NCBI GenBank assembly: GCA_029784825.1
Contig: JAFMAU010000002.1
Coordinates: 1-64,000 of the forward strand
DNA length: 64,000 nucleotides
Direction of reading: 5' to 3'
From: Nitrososphaerota archaeon
Lineage (GTDB): Archaea > Thermoproteota > Nitrososphaeria > Nitrososphaerales > UBA183
The stretch's first letter is position 1, and every line of letters starts with the position of its first letter. The position numbers and the translations under genes were made by a program. Shown one piece after another: positions 54,841 through 62,656 of the stretch. A model generated the notes under the pieces. It saw only the letters and a program-made list of their open reading frames with translations, did no database searches and was not told the origin of the DNA.

Positions 54841-56025
54841 TCAATGCCTAATATACCTTAGACTTGAAGGAATACTCGATTTCATTTCTTTCAACGACGA
54901 GATTAATTGCTTGTAATCTCCGAGTTCTTGCGAGAACGCGTAATCTGGATGGACAAGAAGAACTACGTCACCACCGAGCGAGAAGATTCGCGATGCCTGT
55001 TGCGTCCAATACTTGACGGCCGCCTGGGTGCTCAGTCCAAATATCATTAGCAATTGGTGATCTTGCGGCAATGACAGAGGGTGCTCTACCATTTTTCCGA
55101 TGTGAAAGGGAACGGATGTCTGAATTCCGAATCCCCCCATAACAACAGGATTGCTACTCTCCCATGAGGGTAGGGAAAAGTCTTCTTCATAACCAGCAAT
55201 TTCAAGCGCGTTCACAATCTCTCTGCTGAATTGCATCAAGGGAGCCCTGAATAGCTTGATTGGCCTGCCCGTTTTTTCTTCTAGTTGCGTTCTGCTCTTG
55301 GCCAGTCTCCTTGCTAGACGTGTCTTATCTCGCATATGGACAAGTGTGCCATCATGCTTCGTGTCATGGGAGCCGATTTGTGAACCCTCCGCCAGGTCCC
55401 GTATTACGATACCGTTTAATGGGAATTCCTCCGACGGAATAAACCAGGAGCTCTCGACGCCAAGGTCGTCCTCCACCGACTTCATCGCTTCAGCTCGCTC
55501 CAGCCCCTTTCTCGTATCTATGTCGTGTGTGATGATAAGGTCGGGGCTCTTCCTAGCTCTGAGCTTCATTCCTAATTGAGCGAAACAGTCCGTTAATGCG
55601 AGCCTGGTTTCATCGATCTTTATGAAGTTCTTCGGAATCCCAAAGCCGCTGGATTGTCTGAGAAGGGCACTCCGAATCTGAGGCGGAGCCCTGTTATACT
55701 TTATCGGAAGCCCTGTAAGAAGTCGGTAGATCAACGCGACGTTCGGGTTCATTACAGTGGTTATTATCTCGCGACATCTAACAATCTCACTCAGTGGAAA
55801 GAGGACGCACCCGGCCGTAGCTGAGCCCACACTTCCATTGTGCGTCCAACTCAATTCACACCGTCCACTTGATATCGTCAAGTCTCTTCCGTCCTTGCTA
55901 ATCGAGACTAGAAAGTCGCATTGCTCAGACGTCGCTCTAGGATCTAGAGAGTACGGATGCAGTAGGAACCGTATTGTTTCAATCTCGGGCACATTCGTTC
56001 GAATGCAAATCCTGCACTTTGTCAC
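54841..56025 (-). CDS. Polysaccharide-deacetylase-like protein (CE4-type)
   Basis: 394 residues from GTG 56025. The NodB-like motifs can be seen in the second half: ITHDIDTRKG (Asp, Asp), IGSHDTKHDG (H-x3-H), LFRAPLM (R-x-P) and LLVHPDYAF. The first 150 residues are a separate domain with no clear match. CE4 enzymes remove N-acetyl groups from polysaccharides with a divalent metal. There is no signal peptide, so it may act on a lipid-linked or nucleotide precursor in the cytosol. Confidence 0.8.
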   Translation of the reverse strand: MTKCRICIRTNVPEIETIRFLLHPYSLDPRATSEQCDFLVSISKDGRDLTISSGRCELSWTHNGSVGSATAGCVLFPLSEIVRCREIITTVMNPNVALIYRLLTGLPIKYNRAPPQIRSALLRQSSGFGIPKNFIKIDETRLALTDCFAQLGMKLRARKSPDLIITHDIDTRKGLERAEAMKSVEDDLGVESSWFIPSEEFPLNGIVIRDLAEGSQIGSHDTKHDGTLVHMRDKTRLARRLAKSRTQLEEKTGRPIKLFRAPLMQFSREIVNALEIAGYEEDFSLPSWESSNPVVMGGFGIQTSVPFHIGKMVEHPLSLPQDHQLLMIFGLSTQAAVKYWTQQASRIFSLGGDVVLLVHPDYAFSQELGDYKQLISSLKEMKSSIPSSLRYIRH

Positions 56026-56031
56026 ACCAAT

Positions 56032-56796
56032 TCACTTCCTGACACCAAGAAAAAGAAGAACAAGTGGGGATAATATTGGCCACCAATCCTTCAAAGGTTG
56101 TATTCTTGAGTAACCGCCCCTGTGGCCGAACAAGTATACCTTTGACACTGGTACCTCGATAATCCTGTAATCGAGGGTCAAAGCTTTGTAGTGAAGATAG
56201 TATTCGAGGCTGTATCCATTCAGCCATTCTTGGCGTAGATTGATTCGCCTATCCTTGAGCATGTCAAGCCTATAACACCGGTAACCGTTTGTGACATCGG
56301 TGCATTTCCTATCAGTCAGAATGGTCCACAATAAAGGGTAGAATCTGTTGAATACCTTCCTCACGAAAGGCATTCTTTCAGTACGACCGCCCTTGAGGTA
56401 TCTCGAACCTTGGACATAATCGACCCTACCGTTTACGACGGGCGTGAGAAGTCGGTCTACTTCTCGGGGGTCATCCTTCCCATTCCCAGAAATCGTAACT
56501 GCGATCGAGTGGTCTGTGTTGTTCAAGTATTCCATTCCTTGCCTCAAAGCATATCCCACCCCTCGCCGACTCTCGTTCTTGATGATATGAACCGGAACTC
56601 CAGCTTCCTTCGCGGCAATTCTAATCTTCTCCATTACCGATTTAAGGGGAACATCTATGACAACACAAACGCTGCTGACCGGCAATCTCTTCAATTTCCC
56701 AAGTACAGAAATAATTGTTTCCGTCTCTCCGAAGACGGGAATGATGACTCCAGTCTTCGGGGGTCTCTTGAACGTTGGACTACTTGGAAGATTCAC
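56032..56796 (-). CDS. Family 2 glycosyltransferase (dolichyl-phosphate sugar synthase-like)
   Basis: 254 residues from the ATG at 56796. GT-A core: GVIIPVFGETETI, NESRRGVGYALRQGM, VTISGNGKDDPREV (acidic metal-binding motif) and VDYVQGSRYLKGG, the last one characteristic of DPM1/GtrB-type enzymes that charge polyprenyl phosphate. Such an enzyme would deliver a sugar to the GT-C-type membrane enzyme. It is seven bases upstream of the deacetylase gene. Confidence 0.9.
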   Translation of the reverse strand: MNLPSSPTFKRPPKTGVIIPVFGETETIISVLGKLKRLPVSSVCVVIDVPLKSVMEKIRIAAKEAGVPVHIIKNESRRGVGYALRQGMEYLNNTDHSIAVTISGNGKDDPREVDRLLTPVVNGRVDYVQGSRYLKGGRTERMPFVRKVFNRFYPLLWTILTDRKCTDVTNGYRCYRLDMLKDRRINLRQEWLNGYSLEYYLHYKALTLDYRIIEVPVSKVYLFGHRGGYSRIQPLKDWWPILSPLVLLFLGVRK

Positions 56797-56883
56797 GACT
56801 CATCATCATATTCTTAAGGGTCGCCAATCCCCAAAACTCTGTATCGATTGACGCGTTTTGTAGCCTTTGTTACGTACAAGCGC

Positions 56884-57630
56884 TCAGAAGCTTGTCCTGT
56901 TGACACTGGACAAGTATTCCGCAATCCCCCTAAAGATCCCGCGTGACCAAGCTCGTCCTTCATCACCGAAGGGAAAAAGCATCATAGCTAAGATAGGCAA
57001 CAACCAGTAGAAGACTCTGACTGTTGGGCGAGGTCGCGCATATTCAAGGGCCTGGAGTATCCCAATCGTGGTGCGCGCCTTGTAAGCTACTTCATCTTTC
57101 ATATACTTCGTCCTCGTGGTCGTGACAAACGAGTCTCCGCAGAATCTTGTGCTGTATCCAAGTTCTGACGCCTTGAATACAAAATACGAATCTTCCGCCA
57201 TGCATGGTGGGATGGGCATCAATTTGTCCATTGTGTGCTTCTCGATAACCATGAGTTCACCCATCGCAAAAATACTGAGAACCTTGTTCAATGGGTTGGC
57301 TATCCTGTAGAACCTCACCTGTGGCCCCTCGACTGGTTTCACTTCACCATACGTCACTGAGATGCCTTCAGAGGCTAAAGAAAGAATGCCTCCCAAGTTG
57401 TGTATGTGGGTGTCGACGTCGTTCAAAACTACCACGCCAGTATCTGATGGAATCAAGCCATACCCAAAATTGATGGCGTCCCACTTTCCTGCGGGGTGTC
57501 TGAAAACCACCTCGGGTATTCCGGTAATACTTTTGCCACATACGACGATGAAAGGAAACCCAAGATTCCTAATTTCGTCCACCTTCTCTTGTACGTGCGT
57601 CTCGTCGCGAGCGAAGACCAAGATGAACAC
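56884..57630 (-). CDS. Family 2-type glycosyltransferase with C-terminal membrane segment
   Basis: 248 residues from 57630. Atypical GT-A: the N-terminal strand MFILVFARDETH, nucleotide region FIVVCGKS, acidic motif VVVLNDVDTHIHN (D-x-D) and an acceptor motif MAEDSYFVFKASELGYS. A hydrophobic stretch (VRFYWLLPILAMMLFPFG, near residue 205) suggests membrane association. It lies within the ten-gene unit. Confidence 0.8.
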   Translation of the reverse strand: MFILVFARDETHVQEKVDEIRNLGFPFIVVCGKSITGIPEVVFRHPAGKWDAINFGYGLIPSDTGVVVLNDVDTHIHNLGGILSLASEGISVTYGEVKPVEGPQVRFYRIANPLNKVLSIFAMGELMVIEKHTMDKLMPIPPCMAEDSYFVFKASELGYSTRFCGDSFVTTTRTKYMKDEVAYKARTTIGILQALEYARPRPTVRVFYWLLPILAMMLFPFGDEGRAWSRGIFRGIAEYLSSVNRTSF

Positions 57631-57715
57631 TTTCAGCGCGGGTAACTCTCAAACGCCCCTTCGAAACCGATGATGAACCGGTTCACAAATGTGTCCTTGG
57701 CGGAGCAAGAGGTCA

Positions 57716-58402
57716 TTAGTTAGACTCCCGCACCATCTCTCGGGCAGGATTTCCTACCACAGTCGAGTTGTCCGGCACATCCTTAGTCACGACAGCACCG
57801 GCGCCTACGAGTCCATTCTTTCCTATCCTGATTCCTGGAAGTATGACCGAGTGTGCCCCAATCGAAGCGCCTTTAGCAACCAAAGTCCTGTTCAGCGACC
57901 ATTCTCCCTTCGCATGTGGCATCTTGTCATTGGTGAAAGTGACATTTGGCCCGACGAACACGTCATCCTCGAGAGTGACCCCTGTCGGAATGTATACATT
58001 TGGTTTTATTTTACAATTGTTGCCGATGATAACTCCCTCTTCAATATAGACAAAGGACTCCACCTTGCAATTCTCCCCAATCGTGCACTTGTACAGATTG
58101 ACATGGTCTCTGATTTCGGTCCCCTTTCCTATTTTGACTCCTTCTACCCGCGAATGTCCAAGCCCAGACAACTTGTTGTCATCCAAGCCGTCAGGAAGAA
58201 TATCCTCTGGTTCGAGATTCTGTTCGGGTTCTTCCTGCAAGTGAGCAGGAGGAGGTTCTGTGAGCAAAGTGTAACCAATCCAGGTAGTTATGACCAGCAC
58301 AGCCAGAATTGCCAGAAGAGCCGTCAGCTGAAGAATTGGAAGAGCGGTGAAAAACACGCCGTAGAAGTACAAGATTGCTAGAACTGGGGAGCCGACTAGC
58401 AT
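57716..58402 (-). CDS. Membrane-anchored hexapeptide (LbH) acetyltransferase (WbpD-like)
   Basis: 228 residues from the ATG at 58402. Two N-terminal membrane helices (VLAILYFYGVFFTALPI; LTALLAILAVLVITTWIGYT) and a Pro/Glu-rich linker precede a left-handed beta-helix (KIGKGTEIRDHVNLY, VYIEEGVIIGNNCKI, VTLEDDVFVGPNVTF, TNDKMP) that is close to WbpD. WbpD acetylates the 3-amino group of the sugar nucleotide after the DegT step. Fusion to membrane helices is unusual; most relatives are soluble. It follows the second Gfo/Idh gene. Confidence 0.85.
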   Translation of the reverse strand: MLVGSPVLAILYFYGVFFTALPILQLTALLAILAVLVITTWIGYTLLTEPPPAHLQEEPEQNLEPEDILPDGLDDNKLSGLGHSRVEGVKIGKGTEIRDHVNLYKCTIGENCKVESFVYIEEGVIIGNNCKIKPNVYIPTGVTLEDDVFVGPNVTFTNDKMPHAKGEWSLNRTLVAKGASIGAHSVILPGIRIGKNGLVGAGAVVTKDVPDNSTVVGNPAREMVRESN

Positions 58403-58447
58403 GGTGAAACCGACAACCCTTGAACTAGGGAGTCTGGGTATGAGTTG

Positions 58448-59509
58448 TCACCTAGGTCCCTGTCCTACAGGCGTGAGGGGAAGTCGGAGGCTCAAATCAT
58501 TTTTCCTCATGGCCGCCACTATGGCCTCCAGGCAGGAGACAGTTCTCGCTCCAACGAACCCGCTGTTGTACTGGGGAACCCGTCCCCTGGTGCTCTCGAT
58601 GAAGTTGAGTTCCATATCGCGAATGGTATTGTTGGGAGCGTCGGTGGACTTGGCGCCAGCATCGGCCCCGTTCCTAGGCCCTGACGAAGGGAATTGGGAC
58701 CTAGAGACGTTGGTTGGCCCTTGTTCGTTTGATATCATTATTGTCTGGTTTAGGGCATCACAGACTATCGTCCCTTTCTCTCCGACGACCCTTATCATCC
58801 TGTCCTTCACGCCGTGCTGAATCCAACTGACATAGATGCTGGCCAGGATCCTGTCTGGAAACTCGAGGTTGATGAATGCCATCTCCTCCGCATGTTCAGT
58901 CTTTCTAAGGTATGACCCTCCAGTAGCTTCCACACTCGATGGCCACTCATCCAAGATGAAATTCAAGGCATCTACAGGATGAGGAGCGAGGTCGAAGACA
59001 ATGTCTGTGTCTCTCGGCGGCGTGAGAGTGGCGGCCCAGTCGAGTTTCAGATAGAACGCCCGTCCTATCTTACCCTCACCAATCAGTCTTCGTACCATTC
59101 TCACTGCGTCATTAAAACGAAAGATGTGTCCGACCTGCAGGACTAAGCCGCTCTCTTCGGCAAGAGAGACGAGTTTGAAGGCATCACGGGAATTCAACGC
59201 CATTGGCTTTTCAATCAAGACGTGTTTTCCTGCTTCCAATGCATCTCTTGCCACTTCATAGTGGAGCGAGTTGGGCAGGGCTATGTGCACGGCGTCGACT
59301 TTAGTATCTAAGACGGCACGGTAGTCTGACTCAAACCCTGTCTTGGTCCCTATTTCGCCCTTGATCCTTTCGAGCGCCAGCGTAGATGAATCGACGACGT
59401 ACTCGAGGTTGAAATCGGGCTGCGAAACTCCCAATCTCGCATATTCCCGTAGAATCTTTGTTCCCCAGTAGCCGGCCCCAAACACTGCAACTTTGGTCAG
59501 ATGAATCAG
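58448..59509 (-). CDS. Gfo/Idh/MocA-family oxidoreductase (WbpB-like), CTG start proposed
   Basis: 353 residues if it starts at CTG 59509. The first standard codon (GTG 59485) would cut the first strand of the Rossmann fold; the extended version reads LIHLTKVAVFGAGYWGTK, the normal N-terminus. The CTG overlaps the DegT stop as CTGA, the pattern seen at other gene joints here. Family marks: HVLIEKPMALN, VLQVGHIFRF, VFDLAPHPVDALN. With the DegT gene before and the acetyltransferase gene after, this forms a WbpE-B-D type set. Confidence 0.85.
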   Translation of the reverse strand: MIHLTKVAVFGAGYWGTKILREYARLGVSQPDFNLEYVVDSSTLALERIKGEIGTKTGFESDYRAVLDTKVDAVHIALPNSLHYEVARDALEAGKHVLIEKPMALNSRDAFKLVSLAEESGLVLQVGHIFRFNDAVRMVRRLIGEGKIGRAFYLKLDWAATLTPPRDTDIVFDLAPHPVDALNFILDEWPSSVEATGGSYLRKTEHAEEMAFINLEFPDRILASIYVSWIQHGVKDRMIRVVGEKGTIVCDALNQTIMISNEQGPTNVSRSQFPSSGPRNGADAGAKSTDAPNNTIRDMELNFIESTRGRVPQYNSGFVGARTVSCLEAIVAAMRKNDLSLRLPLTPVGQGPR

Positions 59510-60615
59510 TGACCTCCTTTTCGGAAGAACTCTTTCGTTGTTTCGCAGATGTACTTCACGTCATCAACAGAAAGGAAGGGGTGCATTGGAAGGCTCAAGC
59601 AGGTCAACGAGAGTCTCTCACTCTTGGGATACGCCCCTTTCGTGTAACTGCGCTCTTTGACATATAGGGGTTGAAGGTGTATAGGGATGGGGTAGTGCAC
59701 TCCAGACTCGATTCCGGCCGACTGAAGGAATTGTCTGAGACCCTCCCTTTTCTCGGTTGTAATTACGAATTGGTGATACACACTCTCAGCACCTTCAGGT
59801 TCATTTCTGGGGAGGGATATGACTGGAATGTTTGACAACTCTCTCTTGTAGGCTGCTGCTACGCTGCGTCGCGCCGCGTTCCAGCCATCTAGGTAGCGTA
59901 ATTGCACCCTACCAATCGCAGCGTTGACAGTGTTGAGTCGGCAGGTGTAGCCTAGTAGATCGTGTTCGTAGCGTGTAACCCGCCCGCAGTCTCTCAACTT
60001 AGCTATTTTCTTCGCCACCTCGCTGTCATTGGTGGTGACCATGCCGCCATCTCCTAGGACAGTCATGTTCTTGCTCGGATAGAATGAGAAGCATCCAACA
60101 TCGCCGAGGCTACCGACTTTCTTCCCTCTGTATGTGGCTCCGTGAGCTTGACAAGCATCTTCTACGACGAACTGGCCAGCTGACTCCGCGGTCTCGAGCA
60201 TCGGGGCGATGTCGACAGGTAATCCGAACAAATGTACTGGCAGGAAACCCCTTACACCTTCTCCCGCTGCGCGTAGCGCTAGAATGACGTCGATGTTGTA
60301 ATTCTGACTGTCGATGTCGACGAACCTGGGGAACCCCCCTGCTTGGATTACAGAGTTGGCGGTTGCTATGAATGAAAACGGAGTTGTGACTACTTGATCA
60401 CCATGAGATACCCCCAAAGCCAAGAGACTTAATTGCAGGGCCGCTGTCCCTGAGTTGGTCGAGACTGCGTACTTCACCCCGATGTAACTCGCAAATTCCT
60501 CTTCGAATTTGTAAACGTTCTCGCCCATTGTGTATCTGTCGTTTTGCAGGGCTTGAACGGCGGCCTCTTTCATTTCTTCGTTGAACATGGGCATTCCCTG
60601 CTGAATCCTAGTCAC
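59506..60615 (-). CDS. DegT/DnrJ/EryC1-family sugar aminotransferase (WbpE-like)
   Basis: 369 residues from GTG 60615 (VTRIQQGMPMFNEEM), preferred over a longer frame to 60708 because a TATA-like aatactag lies about 23 bases upstream. Marks: NSGTAALQLSLLAL, VEDACQAHGATY, Schiff-base Lys in CFSFYPSKNMTVLGDGGM, and GYTCRLNTVNAAIG. It is the first gene of the long minus-strand glycan unit and lies at its right border with the GC-rich backbone. Confidence 0.92.
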   Translation of the reverse strand: MTRIQQGMPMFNEEMKEAAVQALQNDRYTMGENVYKFEEEFASYIGVKYAVSTNSGTAALQLSLLALGVSHGDQVVTTPFSFIATANSVIQAGGFPRFVDIDSQNYNIDVILALRAAGEGVRGFLPVHLFGLPVDIAPMLETAESAGQFVVEDACQAHGATYRGKKVGSLGDVGCFSFYPSKNMTVLGDGGMVTTNDSEVAKKIAKLRDCGRVTRYEHDLLGYTCRLNTVNAAIGRVQLRYLDGWNAARRSVAAAYKRELSNIPVISLPRNEPEGAESVYHQFVITTEKREGLRQFLQSAGIESGVHYPIPIHLQPLYVKERSYTKGAYPKSERLSLTCLSLPMHPFLSVDDVKYICETTKEFFRKGGH

Positions 60616-60628
60616 TTGCGTTACCAAA

Positions 60629-61066
60629 CTAGTATTGGACCCCTCCTTGGGTCGACGAGCCAAGACTTTGCGTTTGTGACCCGAGATACCACGCGTAGTC
60701 CAGGTCATTCCTCCACCCCTTCGCGGCGTCGTTCCCCCAGGAGACGGCGGCCGACGAGAAGGCCCAGGCGAGCCTCATCCCGTCCATTATGGCGGCGTAG
60801 GCCCTGTCCCCTGCCTCCTTCATCTTCTTCAGGGCGCCGACAAGCGCCCGGAGGAGCATCGCGCTCTCGAGCTTTACGTCCAGCCTCATGGCGAGGCCGT
60901 ACAGGGACCGCTCGACCCTTCCGAGCCTGAACCAGGAGCCGTTCCTCTTGGCCGCGAACATCTCGTGCTTGAAGAAGTCTCTGAGGTTGGGAGTGTCGCT
61001 ACCCTTCAGTGTGTTGGTGGTCTGTGCGCCGAAGGCGCGAATGTGCCGTCGAGGACGTCTGTCCAA
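60629..61066 (-). CDS. Hypothetical protein
   Basis: 145 residues from TTG 61066, or 111 from the ATG at 60961. The central part looks real (FRLGRVERSLYGLAMRLD; ALVGALKKMKEAGDRAYAAIMDGM; FSSAAVSWGNDAAKGWRND), is helical and codes in GC-rich style like the backbone. It has no recognised family. Its 3' end reaches the promoter of the DegT gene. Confidence 0.55.
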   Translation of the reverse strand: MDRRPRRHIRAFGAQTTNTLKGSDTPNLRDFFKHEMFAAKRNGSWFRLGRVERSLYGLAMRLDVKLESAMLLRALVGALKKMKEAGDRAYAAIMDGMRLAWAFSSAAVSWGNDAAKGWRNDLDYAWYLGSQTQSLGSSTQGGVQY

Positions 61067-61234
61067 GCTCTCCTGTCTCTTCCCGCCGGAACCTGCTTAC
61101 TTAAGCGCGATGCCGAAGAGCGGTGCTCGCCCTTCCTTAATTCAGGGCCTGTCGACCGCCCCGCGAGTCCACCCCTAGGCGTCGGCCGGCAGCGCCAGGT
61201 CGTTCTTGGCGTCGACTTCCGGACGCGGCGCCGC

Positions 61235-61660
61235 CTAGGAGACTCGCCTGACGATGCCGTCGAAGCCACTGTCGAAGCTGACGAGGCTGTCGATCCCGGC
61301 CTGGCGCATGAGCGCGACCGTGGTCTGGTCGGTGAAGCTGAGGCCTCGGGACCGCTTCGACCGGAAGGCGGCCCAGGCGTCCGAGAAGGCGGCGGCGTCG
61401 ACCCTGAGCAGCCGGGCGAGCGGCTTGACCGAGCTTTCCGGGGAGCCGAGTATGAGGCTCCCCGCCCTGACCGCGAGGTCGGGGTTGCCGGTGCGCGAGA
61501 GGGCGGTCGTGACGACCTCGTCGAACACGTAGTCCGACGTATACGGGACCCCCAGCTCCCCCCGCCTTAGCCTGTCGGCCAACTCTTCCGCGGCCGCGTG
61601 GTCCCTGTCCTTGACGTTGGCGAAGGCGACGAACACCCCGGTATCGACGAAGGCGCTCAT
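61235..61660 (-). CDS. vapC: VapC-type PIN-domain toxin
   Basis: 141 residues from the ATG at 61660 (MSAFVDTGVFVAFAN). Four acidic PIN residues are seen in VDTG, VFDEVV, LSFTDQTTV and SFDSGFD, and the length is normal. VapC toxins are metal-dependent endoribonucleases. Overlaps the upstream antitoxin gene by four bases (ATGA). Confidence 0.88.
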   Translation of the reverse strand: MSAFVDTGVFVAFANVKDRDHAAAEELADRLRRGELGVPYTSDYVFDEVVTTALSRTGNPDLAVRAGSLILGSPESSVKPLARLLRVDAAAFSDAWAAFRSKRSRGLSFTDQTTVALMRQAGIDSLVSFDSGFDGIVRRVS

Positions 61661-61953
61661 CGGAGGCCCCTCCGCTTCGGCTCGCCGTACAGGACCCCGT
61701 CGATGTCCTCCCACCTCGTCTGGACCCCCCAGTCTCCGCAGAGGGAGCGCATCCGACCGAACTCGTCGTCAGCGAGAGGAGCCCAGGCGCCGAAGCGGGT
61801 CCCGATCTCGTCCCCCTTTGCGAGGGCGTCGTCTATCAGGGCAGAGAGTATGTCCTGCTGCGCCATCTTCTCGCCCAGCTTGAACGTGATCAGCGCCTGC
61901 AGCCGGTCGAGCTTCTTCTTCGCGTCTTCCCCCAGCTTCACTGACGTGGGCAA
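61657..61953 (-). CDS. VapB-like antitoxin (ribbon-helix-helix type)
   Basis: 98 residues from TTG 61953 (MPTSVKLGEDAKKKLDRL). The N-terminal strand-helix-helix pattern (TSVKLGEDAKKKLDRLQAL; AQQDILSALIDDAL) matches RHH-type antitoxins that bind DNA as dimers. The C-terminal part probably wraps the VapC active site. A palindrome within the promoter (61966-61976) is a likely operator. Confidence 0.75.
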   Translation of the reverse strand: MPTSVKLGEDAKKKLDRLQALITFKLGEKMAQQDILSALIDDALAKGDEIGTRFGAWAPLADDEFGRMRSLCGDWGVQTRWEDIDGVLYGEPKRRGLR

Positions 61954-61965
61954 GGCAATTAGGTA

Positions 61966-61976
61966 GAATAGTATTC
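61966..61976. promoter_or_regulatory. Candidate operator palindrome of vapBC
   Basis: The perfect 11-base palindrome gaatagtattc lies between the vapB start (61953) and the TATA-like taatatct (61978-61985), with flanking attagg (61958-61963) and cctaat (61976-61981) forming a second inverted repeat. This placement suits autorepression. Confidence 0.45.
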
Positions 61977-61985
61977 CTAATATCT

Positions 61986-62364
61986 TTTTCTACTGGCGAG
62001 GGCCGGCCCCGTCCGACCATGTGCGTCCAGCCGCCCGTCCGCGCGGTCCGGGAGGGAGATGGTGACGCCCTAAGCCCGACGCGCGGGACGCCCGCTCATG
62101 GCCCGAGCGCGAACGCACGCGCCCGAGGCTCCTCGTTCATGCCGGGACGAAATCAGAGGCGGCGCCCTCATCCCGGAGGGGCGGGAGCTTCACCGAGGTC
62201 ACACCCCGGCTCCCCGAAGGGACGAATTGGCGTCCTTCGGCGGGACCATGCCGGGTAGAGCGGGTTCGCGCATGACGTGGAGGACGGGGCCTTGATGAAG
62301 ACGGCGCCCAGAGACTGCCCCGCCTAGACACGACGGTCACAGCCTGCGTCCTCCGCGGGGAGGA
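61986..62364. other. Gene-free stretch
   Basis: About 380 GC-rich bases between the vapBC promoter and the MazF-like remnant. No frame has coherent protein features and I recognise no RNA. Confidence 0.4.
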
Positions 62365-62610
62365 CTATGCCGTCTCGACGGTGGAGCCGGCAGGGCGGTC
62401 CGGAGAAGCCGCCGCGCTTTCCGCCGCCAGCTTCAGCCCGAGCACTTCTGCCAGACCAATCCTCGCCTCCATGAGCTTTTCCTGAGAGACCTTCCCGAAT
62501 GGCTTGACCACCAGGGTCTTTTCGAGGGTGAAGACCTTGTCGTACTTGATCCTGCTCTTCAGAGGGAGCCGTCCCCTCACCATCCCTGACTGGTCCTCGA
62601 CAGCTGTCGC
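62365..62610 (-). pseudogene. MazF/PemK-like toxin remnant, 5'-truncated
   Basis: The minus-strand frame reads RGRLPLKSRIKYDKVFTL, then VVKPFGKVSQEKL, ending with ARIGLAEVLGL and a tail. This is the C-terminal half of MazF/PemK toxins (LPKPS-x-V-x-V-D-K-x-x-TL and the final helix). The N-terminal half is missing and the frame runs into the left end of the IS607-type element, with a stop at about 62611. The intact part may still be read from GTG/ATG near 62583 but would lack the RNase core. Confidence 0.6.
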
Positions 62611-62622
62611 GTCCGTTCATTG

Positions 62623-62633
62623 TCTTTATATAC
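62623..62633 (+). promoter_or_regulatory. TATA box of tnpA
   Basis: The bases tctttatatac are centred about 29 bases before TTG 62657. Confidence 0.6.
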
Positions 62634-62656
62634 ATAATAGTCAATATTATCATTGA

